5,078 nt of DNA from positions 1 to 5,078 of the forward strand of contig DAOVMB010000232.1 of assembly GCA_030630905.1 (NCBI GenBank), in the 5' to 3' direction. The notes under the pieces are model-generated. The model had not been told where the DNA came from. It made no database searches and saw only the letters and a list, made by a program, of their open reading frames with translations. This document shows positions 1 to 3,669 of this stretch, piece by piece; the stretch's first letter is position 1, and each line of letters opens with the position of its first letter. This DNA is from Sedimentisphaerales bacterium (GTDB lineage: Bacteria; Planctomycetota; Phycisphaerae; Sedimentisphaerales; Anaerobacaceae). The position numbers and the translations under genes are program-made.

Positions 1-339
1 CAATATCTTTTTTGATTTCGATACATCTTCCTCGATCCAGGTGCCATCACTATCCAATTTCAAAGGAGTTCTGCAGAAGTACGCCTTAAAGTCTTTCCCG
101 GTATCCTCATATCTGAACTCTACTATGCTTTTGCTTCGATTCTGTTTCAGTTGCTGCTCTGTAGTGCTCTCTGCAGAGGGCATCCAAACTGACTCTGTCT
201 TGGCAATGAGCGACTTCATTTTGTCTTGATTTGCCGCGTATCTATCGAGCAATTCCTGTACGCTGAGTTTTTCGGCGGCAAATGCCGGGACCGATATACA
301 GCAAGCCGCAATGAAAAGGAGTATATGTGTAGCTTTCAT
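1..339 (-). CDS. Secreted protein of unknown function, N-terminal part only (LolA-like at best)
   Basis: The first 113 codons are open from an ATG at 339-337 to the window edge, so the C-terminus lies outside. The protein begins MKATHILLFIAACCISVPAFA, a clear signal peptide: one Lys, a hydrophobic core, and a cleavage site after AFA (about residue 21), so it is exported. The mature start has an amphipathic segment (LSVQELLDRYAANQDKMKSL) followed by charged, beta-prone sequence (SIVEFRYEDTGKDFKAYFC). That pattern, a short helix with 'YAANQDKMKS' leading into strands, resembles planctomycete secreted proteins annotated as outer-membrane lipoprotein-sorting (LolA-like) or hypothetical. This is an impression, not an identification. 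The start is supported by a GAGG about 8 nt upstream and by the signal peptide beginning right at this Met. A promoter candidate lies at 431-459. The existence of the gene is secure; its function is not. Confidence 0.8.
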   Translation of the reverse strand, partial: MKATHILLFIAACCISVPAFAAEKLSVQELLDRYAANQDKMKSLIAKTESVWMPSAESTTEQQLKQNRSKSIVEFRYEDTGKDFKAYFCRTPLKLDSDGTWIEEDVSKSKKIL

Positions 340-383
340 TATTAGACCTCTCTCTCATACCCATAACTGGTTCGTCTACGGCC

Positions 384-395
384 CATCCTGGGATG
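384..395. repeat. Small palindrome CATCC-TG-GGATG
   Basis: A 5-bp perfect inverted repeat with a 2-nt spacer lies in the leader of the minus-strand gene. The adjoining text (cccatcct, ctac) resembles the hairpin at 552-570, so this may be a decayed copy of the same kind of repeat. Weak on its own. Confidence 0.3.
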
Positions 396-418
396 CTACT
401 GGTAAGACTGCGAAACTT

Positions 419-447
419 CCCACTTTTGTTATCTTAACAAAAGCGGG
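419..447. repeat. Perfect 9-bp palindrome with extended arms
   Basis: CTTTTGTTA (423-431), loop TCT, TAACAAAAG (435-443) pair perfectly. A CCC/GGG extension at 419-421 and 445-447, after one A/C mismatch, gives 12 base pairs in all. No T-run follows on either strand, so it is not a standard terminator. The plus-strand text 'acaaaagcgggtatacatggc' resembles the widespread REP-like sequence that translates as (T/A)KAGIHG. It also overlaps the -10 box of the candidate promoter, so an operator role is an alternative. Confidence 0.6.
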
Positions 448-459
448 TATACATGGCAA
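431..459 (-). promoter_or_regulatory. Candidate sigma70-type promoter for the secreted-protein gene at 1-339
   Basis: On the minus strand there is TTGCCA (459-454, 5/6 to the -35 consensus), a 17-nt spacer, and TAAGAT (436-431, 4/6 to the -10 consensus). Transcription would start near 424 and give a 5' leader of about 85 nt. The -10 sits at the centre of a perfect palindrome (423-443), and the -35 lies inside one arm of a second inverted repeat (449-457 with 479-487). These could be operator sites, or the boxes could be fortuitous within a repeat. Seen by eye only. Confidence 0.4.
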
Positions 460-487
460 TGATTTTCTTCTGTTTTTCGCCATGTAT
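449..487. repeat. 9-bp inverted repeat ATACATGGC / GCCATGTAT
   Basis: ATACATGGC (449-457) and GCCATGTAT (479-487) are perfect inverse complements separated by 21 nt. The pair lies immediately beside the palindrome at 419-447. Together they look like one two-hairpin repeat module, or paired binding sites around the -35 region. Confidence 0.5.
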
Positions 488-551
488 GATTAGAAACTTC
501 CACACAGCGTACTCTGAACGAAAGCGAAGGAATACAACACGAATTGACCGC

Positions 552-570
552 ATGGGCAGAACCTGCCCAT
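552..570. repeat. Hairpin repeat ATGGGCAG-AAC-CTGCCCAT just past the peptidase stop
   Basis: A perfect 8-bp stem with a 3-nt loop starts about 12 nt beyond the stop codon of the minus-strand peptidase gene. There is no T-run after the stem on the minus strand, so a classic Rho-independent terminator is not supported, though it could protect the 3' end of the message. The motif 'cgtaggatgggcag...tgcccat' is of the dispersed-repeat type found in many environmental bacterial genomes. Confidence 0.55.
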
Positions 571-582
571 CCTACGAAAAAA

Positions 583-1788
583 TTACGACAATAGAGGCGA
601 ATGTGGACATTTATGGGTGAGGATTTTGTATCCTGTTTCGGTTACGAGGATGTCATCTTCGATTCGGACTCCGAGCTTGCCGGGGATGTATATGCCGGGC
701 TCGATTGTAATGACCTGGCCGGCCTTGAGCTTGCCCTTGCCATCCGGTTTGAGGAAGGGGGATTCGTGTATTTCCAGGCCGAAGCCGTGTCCCGTGCCGT
801 GGCCGTAAACAGGCAGGCCGGCCTTGTCAATTACCTCTCGTGCAGCGGCGTCAACCTGTGTAATTTTCACGCCGGCCTTTATCGTTTTTATCGCCGCTGC
901 CTGAGCCTGCTCCACCACGTCGTAGACCTTTTTGTAGAAAGCCGTCTGTGGCGAGGCCGTGTGGCGAGGGCGTCCCGCCCTCGCATCTAATACAAGGCCA
1001 GGATGGCCTCGCCACTCCTTGCGTCCCGCTAGCATCTTGCCAGCGGCAGGGAACAAGGGCAAGATGCCCTCGCCACATACGAAACATCTGGTAATATCGC
1101 TGCAATAGCCCTTGTACTTAGCGCCGAAGTCGATAAGGACGGCATCTTTTTTCTTGAGCTTTCTGGTGCCGGGCTGATGATGCGGCCGGGAGGCATTTGG
1201 GCCGAAGGCAACTATGGTCTCGAAACTGTTACGCGCCCCTAATTTGCGGATTTGAAAATCGAGCATGCCGGCCAGCTCGCTTTCGATGACGCCGGGCTTG
1301 ATGTACGGCAGGGTTTTTGCGAGGGCCTTTGTTGAAATGGCAGCGGCGGATCTGATCGTTGCGATCTCGCTTTCGTCCTTGATGCTGCGCAGCGTCTCTA
1401 CAATACCCGCTGCCGTTCTGAACCGGGCCTTGACGGTCTTTTTCAACTGCTCGAAATCAGCCATCGAAACGGAGTCCTCAACGGCCACAGTTCGGACGGA
1501 TTTTAGTTTCTTGACCAGATTGGCGACGGCGTCGGCCATCGGTCCGGCACGGTCGATGATTTTGCAGCTCGGACATTCTTTCTGCGCCTGCTCGGTATAT
1601 CTGCTGTCGGTCAGAAGATAAACCCGCCTTCCAGCGATGGCCGCCCAGCTATCGTCGCCGAGAAAACCGGTTATGTAAGTAACGTTGGCCGGCCGGGTCA
1701 CAATCAGCAGTCGTATTTTCTTTTTATCCAGCTCGCGGCGAATCGCCCTGGTGCGTCTTGCTATCAACTTCGGATTCATTCGTATCAT
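583..1788 (-). CDS. M24-family metallopeptidase (Xaa-Pro aminopeptidase / prolidase type) carrying an in-frame repeat insertion
   Basis: This is a cytosolic 'pita-bread' dimetal peptidase that removes N-terminal residues preceding proline or cleaves Xaa-Pro dipeptides, as known for family M24B. The N-terminal creatinase-type domain spans about 1-135 (VTRPANVTYITGF, TDSRYTEQA) and the catalytic domain about 140-401. All five metal ligands are visible: D220 (VLIDFG), D231 (CSDITR), H334 (GHGTGHGFG), E363 (TIEPG) and E377 (RIEDD). The catalytic-type histidines H203/H204 (RPHHQPG), H330 and H341 are also present. Residues about 238-281 are alien: they are encoded by palindromic repeat DNA at 947-1077 and separate DITRCFV from YKKVYDVVEQAQ, which family members normally join through about 13 residues. 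Without the roughly 41 extra residues the protein would be about 360 aa, normal for the short class. Two starts are possible (ATG at 1788 or at 1779, M4); neither has a strong Shine-Dalgarno. The family call is very secure, PepP versus PepQ/YpdF-like is not, and activity with the insertion is unknown. Confidence 0.95.
   Translation of the reverse strand: MIRMNPKLIARRTRAIRRELDKKKIRLLIVTRPANVTYITGFLGDDSWAAIAGRRVYLLTDSRYTEQAQKECPSCKIIDRAGPMADAVANLVKKLKSVRTVAVEDSVSMADFEQLKKTVKARFRTAAGIVETLRSIKDESEIATIRSAAAISTKALAKTLPYIKPGVIESELAGMLDFQIRKLGARNSFETIVAFGPNASRPHHQPGTRKLKKKDAVLIDFGAKYKGYCSDITRCFVCGEGILPLFPAAGKMLAGRKEWRGHPGLVLDARAGRPRHTASPQTAFYKKVYDVVEQAQAAAIKTIKAGVKITQVDAAAREVIDKAGLPVYGHGTGHGFGLEIHESPFLKPDGKGKLKAGQVITIEPGIYIPGKLGVRIEDDILVTETGYKILTHKCPHSPLLS
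947..1077. repeat. Mosaic palindromic repeat element inside the peptidase reading frame
   Basis: About 131 bp bounded by TGTGGCGAGG (947-956) and CCTCGCCACA (1068-1077) contain three related hairpin units that begin GTGGCGAGG. Unit C (plus strand, 961-984) has a 9-bp stem, 964-972 with 976-984. Unit B (minus strand, 1015-993) has a 6-bp stem, 995-1000 with 1004-1009. Unit A (minus strand, 1077-1054) has a 6-bp stem, 1056-1061 with 1065-1070. A further perfect 10-bp inverted repeat joins 1032-1041 to 1058-1067, and units C and B face each other with 9-bp outer arms (961-969 with 1007-1015). The left end is a 13-bp tandem near-duplicate (947-959, 960-972; one mismatch). There is no transposase gene, so any mobility would be by help in trans (REP/MITE-like). 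The element keeps the host frame open and adds about 41 residues to the protein. Confidence 0.85.
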
Positions 1789-1844
1789 ATTCTTAATATT
1801 TACAGAAAAGCGCGAAAAAATAAAGCCTTTTTAGCCGGCGCGTT

Positions 1845-1872
1845 TTGCTTTGCCCTGCCTGATTCTTATACT
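1845..1872 (+). promoter_or_regulatory. Possible promoter for a small RNA upstream of the rhomboid gene
   Basis: TTGCTT (1845-1850, 3/6 to -35), a 16-nt spacer, and TATACT (1867-1872, 5/6 to -10) would start transcription near 1880. The -10 is good and the -35 weak. It gains interest because a Rho-independent terminator closes the same strand about 150 nt later with no open reading frame of note between them. Confidence 0.3.
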
Positions 1873-1919
1873 TTCTGTAGATAAATACCTTGCTGGGGGG
1901 GGAAACCGGTTGGCCTGGG

Positions 1920-1939
1920 GGGCGGTTCTCGAACCGCCC
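1920..1939. repeat. GC-rich palindrome GGGCGGTTC-TC-GAACCGCCC
   Basis: A perfect 9-bp inverted repeat with a 2-nt centre. Its minus-strand translation contains GRFENRP, typical of a short dispersed repeat seen in intergenic DNA of planctomycetes and deltaproteobacteria (from general memory, not searched). It is flanked by ACCGG and CCGGCC, which lengthen the GC-rich patch. Confidence 0.55.
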
Positions 1940-2006
1940 GTATACCGGCCCTTGATGTTTTCCGCAAGGGAGAAGAACTGCTTGTAACGCCCAATTTTTC
2001 CCGGAT

Positions 2007-2032
2007 AGGACGGCTGACGCCGTCCTTTTTTT
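2007..2032 (+). terminator. Rho-independent terminator
   Basis: AGGACGGC (2007-2014), loop TGAC, GCCGTCCT (2019-2026) form a perfect 8-bp GC-rich stem running directly into seven T residues (2026-2032). This is the clearest terminator in the window. On its strand no protein gene lies upstream: the peptidase is transcribed the other way. It must therefore end an unannotated transcript, stop antisense transcription entering the region, or be a palindromic repeat with a chance T-run. Confidence 0.75.
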
Positions 2033-2037
2033 ATACC

Positions 2038-2066
2038 TTGTCAGAACCCCCTTTTGCCGGTACAAT
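2038..2066 (+). promoter_or_regulatory. Promoter for the rhomboid protease gene
   Basis: TTGTCA (2038-2043, 5/6), an exact 17-nt spacer, and TACAAT (2061-2066, 5/6) form a good sigma70-type promoter. Transcription would start near 2073, about 40 nt before the ATG. The -10 lies inside the palindrome CGGTA-CAA-TACCG (2058-2070), a possible operator. The promoter begins five bases after the T-run of the preceding terminator, which insulates it. Confidence 0.6.
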
Positions 2067-2113
2067 ACCGCAGTTTTGATTTTCTATTCTTAATCGTTGG
2101 ATTTCCTTAAATT

Positions 2114-3211
2114 ATGATATTACCGATTCGGACAAGCATTCAGCCGAGACGAACGCCTTATGCGAATTACGCCCTCGTAGCCGTCAATGTGGTTATTTTC
2201 CTGCTGAGCTATTTTCCCCATGTTGAATCGTACGGAGGCGAAGTGGAATATCTTCGGCGCTGGGCCAGTCAGTACGTGCTTAATCCGCAGCCCGGGCATC
2301 TGTTTCTTTGGCAGTTTGTCAGCTACGCCTTTTTACACGCCGGCTTTATGCATATCGTCGGCAATATGTTCTTTCTGTACCTGTTCGGCAATAATGTCAA
2401 CGACAAGCTCGGCCATATCGGGTATCTGTCCTTTTATTTGGCTGGGGCGGTTTTTAGCGGCATAGGTCATACGTTAATGAGTAGTAATCCTGTTCTCGGA
2501 GCAAGTGGGGCCGTTGCCGCCGTAACGGGTGCTTATCTGGTACTGTTCCCGCAGACGTTAATCACCGTTATCTATTGGTTCTTGTTCATCGGCACCATGG
2601 AGCTGCCGGCGTTGTACTTTATCGCCTTCAAGCTCATCATCTGGGACAATATGATCGAACCTCGCTTTGCACCTCCGATCGCCATCGCCTATGGTGCACA
2701 TCTGGCTGGGTATGTCTTTGGGATCGCGGCGATGGTTGTTCTGCTTGCGACTCATATCATCAGCGGCAGCACTTACGATTTGTGGGCAATGATAAAACGA
2801 TGGAATCGACGGCGGCGCTATCGCGATGTTGTATCGAGCGGCTACGATCCATATACCGGCCAGACAAAGGCAAAGCGGATAAAAGTCAAAGAGGTCATCA
2901 AAAGCGCCGCCGAGCAACAGAAAGAGGAGCAAATAAGACAGCTTCGCAGCGAGATTAACGATCGGATGACGCAACGTAATTTGCCGGCCGCCGCCGAACT
3001 CTTTATAGAGTTGATGGAGCAAGACAGTGAGCAAATTCTGCCCCGCCAGCAATTGCTGGATATTGCCAATCAGCTTGCCGGCGATAATAAGCACGCCGAG
3101 TCGGCGCGGGCCTACGAACAGTTATTATCTCACTACGGCAAATATGAATACGCCGAACAGGTCGAGCTGATGTTAGGTGTCATATATTCACGCTACCTGA
3201 ATCAGCCCTAG
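2114..3211 (+). CDS. Rhomboid-family intramembrane serine protease with helical cytosolic tail
   Basis: Rhomboids are membrane proteases that cut transmembrane substrates within the bilayer. About six membrane segments are visible: 19-34, 78-94, 101-118, 127-145, 147-172 and 189-214. The catalytic dyad is S131 in GASG (fourth segment) and H196 in GAHLAGY (sixth segment). H80 and N84 in HIVGN supply the oxyanion-side H-x-x-x-N motif. After the last segment comes a basic juxtamembrane patch (WNRRRRYRD, 230-238). A charged helical, TPR-like region follows from about 262 (SAAEQQKEEQIRQLRSEIN; LAGDNKHAESARAYEQLLS) and probably lies in the cytoplasm as a protein-binding module. The ATG at 2114 has no evident Shine-Dalgarno, but the protein starts as rhomboids do (a short polar lead, then segment 1). 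The TAG at 3209-3211 appears premature: the frame continues with family-like sequence to 3310. The substrate is unknown. The protease call is secure. Confidence 0.93.
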   Translation: MILPIRTSIQPRRTPYANYALVAVNVVIFLLSYFPHVESYGGEVEYLRRWASQYVLNPQPGHLFLWQFVSYAFLHAGFMHIVGNMFFLYLFGNNVNDKLGHIGYLSFYLAGAVFSGIGHTLMSSNPVLGASGAVAAVTGAYLVLFPQTLITVIYWFLFIGTMELPALYFIAFKLIIWDNMIEPRFAPPIAIAYGAHLAGYVFGIAAMVVLLATHIISGSTYDLWAMIKRWNRRRRYRDVVSSGYDPYTGQTKAKRIKVKEVIKSAAEQQKEEQIRQLRSEINDRMTQRNLPAAAELFIELMEQDSEQILPRQQLLDIANQLAGDNKHAESARAYEQLLSHYGKYEYAEQVELMLGVIYSRYLNQP

Positions 3212-3310
3212 TCGGCGGCAAAACATTTACAAATCGCAGAAAAAAAACTCACCGATCCGGGCCAGTTAAAAATGTGCCGGGATGAACTTGCCCGCGTACA
3301 AAACGCTTAG
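3212..3310 (+). pseudogene. In-frame continuation of the rhomboid gene beyond its TAG stop
   Basis: Directly after the TAG at 3209-3211, in the same frame, come 32 sense codons ending at TAG 3308-3310. They read AAKHLQIAEKK and then LTDPGQLKMCRDELARVQ. This is a coherent amphipathic helical pair that continues the preceding TPR-like helices (EQVELMLGVIYSRYLNQP), with the 'LTDP.Q..MC..EL' pattern expected at the end of such a repeat. The simplest reading is a C-to-T change turning CAG into TAG, leaving a 365-residue product instead of about 398. Readthrough or a sequencing error would also explain it. No separate start codon or Shine-Dalgarno is placed to make this an independent gene. Confidence 0.65.
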
Positions 3311-3540
3311 AGAGATGCGGTTCAGGAAGCTTTGCTCGAACACATAATTTTGTTCTTTTCAGTCCGGTTTTATCATAAGCCCAGCCGGAGGCGGATAAAA
3401 ATCCCGTTTTCAGCCTCTTTATGATGGCCGGGCGGTGAAATTCTTCAACAATCGTCAAATCGGCGTGCCTGGACAGGTTAAAATAGGTAAAATATTACTG
3501 GAGAATCACTTTTAGATGGTCGATATTTTATCTAATAAAA
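3311..3540. other. Noncoding stretch between the rhomboid gene and the SH3-protein promoter
   Basis: I see no supportable gene here. An imperfect inverted repeat is present: ATCATAA (3372-3378) with TTATGAT (3419-3425), and inside it GAGGC (3388-3392) with GCCTC (3413-3417). This may be a degraded dispersed repeat; there is no T-run. From about 3480 the sequence becomes very A/T-rich (TTAGAT 3512-3517 and ATCTAA 3530-3535 are inverse complements), which could act as an UP-element for the promoter that follows. No terminator for the rhomboid gene is recognisable. Confidence 0.5.
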
Positions 3541-3543
3541 AAG

Positions 3544-3572
3544 TTGACAATCAGTCGAACGGCTGCTAAATT
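3544..3572 (+). promoter_or_regulatory. Strong sigma70-type promoter for the SH3-domain protein gene
   Basis: A perfect TTGACA -35 (3544-3549), an exact 17-nt spacer, and TAAATT (3567-3572, 4/6 to -10) are preceded by A/T-rich sequence. Transcription should start near 3579, giving a 5' leader of about 90 nt that opens with the heptad repeat and inverted repeat at 3577-3615. Confidence 0.65.
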
Positions 3573-3576
3573 TCAT

Positions 3577-3639
3577 TTACGATTGCCGATTGACGATTGT
3601 CGATTTCAATCGTAATTCGTAACTCGAAAATCGAAAATC
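3577..3639. repeat. Heptanucleotide direct repeats within a 9-bp inverted repeat
   Basis: Four consecutive 7-nt units of the form CGATTGN start at 3580, 3587, 3594 and 3601; the last has a T in place of the G. They are bracketed by TTACGATTG (3577-3585) and CAATCGTAA (3607-3615), perfect inverse complements. A second heptad, TCGAAAA, occurs twice in tandem at 3624-3637. The block begins at the predicted transcription start, so it would form the 5' end of the message. It may be a protein-binding array, an RNA stem, or a low-complexity dispersed repeat. Confidence 0.65.
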
Positions 3640-3655
3640 TACGTAACCACTTTTT

Positions 3656-3662
3656 TGGGAGA
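3656..3662 (+). promoter_or_regulatory. Shine-Dalgarno that fixes the start at 3670
   Basis: TGGGAGA lies 7 nt before the ATG at 3670-3672. An in-frame TTG at 3655-3657 would overlap this site and add five polar or charged residues (GDRK) before the signal peptide, so the ATG is the better start. Confidence 0.7.
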
Positions 3663-3669
3663 TAGAAAA

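Larger units (their letters stand above)
1880..2032 (+). ncRNA. Candidate structured small RNA of about 150 nt
   Basis: Between the promoter-like boxes and the terminator the plus strand can fold three successive hairpins: 1920-1928 with 1931-1939 (9 bp, realistically 8 bp with a CTCG tetraloop), 1949-1954 with 1965-1970 (6 bp, 10-nt loop), and the terminator stem at 2007-2026. No convincing coding frame lies here. The following rhomboid gene appears to have its own promoter after the terminator (2038-2066), so this would be an independent transcript rather than an attenuated leader, although a leader is still possible. The first hairpin resembles a dispersed GC-rich repeat, so the region may instead be a repeat cluster that happens to end in a terminator. 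It matches no RNA family that I recognise. Confidence 0.3.

Noticed and set aside
311..493. 60-codon plus-strand open frame at the left
   Set aside because: It overlaps the signal-peptide end of the minus-strand gene, and its distal part (TKAGIHGNDF) is the translation of a palindromic repeat.
552..570. Rho-independent terminator of the peptidase gene
   Set aside because: The stem is good, but no T-run follows it on the minus strand; kept only as a hairpin repeat.
601..990. 129-codon plus-strand open frame opposite the peptidase
   Set aside because: It lies entirely antisense to a gene with all M24 catalytic motifs, and its sequence has no domain-like pattern. Its end is made of the palindromic repeat (VARASRPR).
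1793..2065. 90-codon minus-strand open frame in the intergenic gap
   Set aside because: It translates hairpins and G-runs (GRFENRPPGQP) and has no Shine-Dalgarno or protein-like pattern. It is better explained as repeat and terminator DNA.
2558..3094. 178-codon minus-strand open frame opposite the rhomboid gene
   Set aside because: It is a shadow of the rhomboid coding strand, which has clear membrane segments and the Ser-His dyad.
3209..3211. General reassignment of TAG to a sense codon
   Set aside because: The partial beta-helix gene ends at TAG (4907-4905), at a plausible protein end, and its readthrough frame hits another stop four codons later. Two TAGs in the rhomboid frame alone do not justify a code change.
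3249..3458. 69-codon minus-strand open frame downstream of the rhomboid gene
   Set aside because: It has no recognisable domain and overlaps the in-frame tail of the rhomboid gene and an imperfect inverted repeat. There is too little to support a gene.
3580..3639. CRISPR-like array
   Set aside because: The repeats are only 7 nt and contiguous with no spacers, and no cas genes are nearby.
3655..3657. TTG as start of the SH3-domain protein
   Set aside because: The TTG overlaps the Shine-Dalgarno TGGGAGA. The ATG at 3670 has correct spacing and begins a proper signal peptide.
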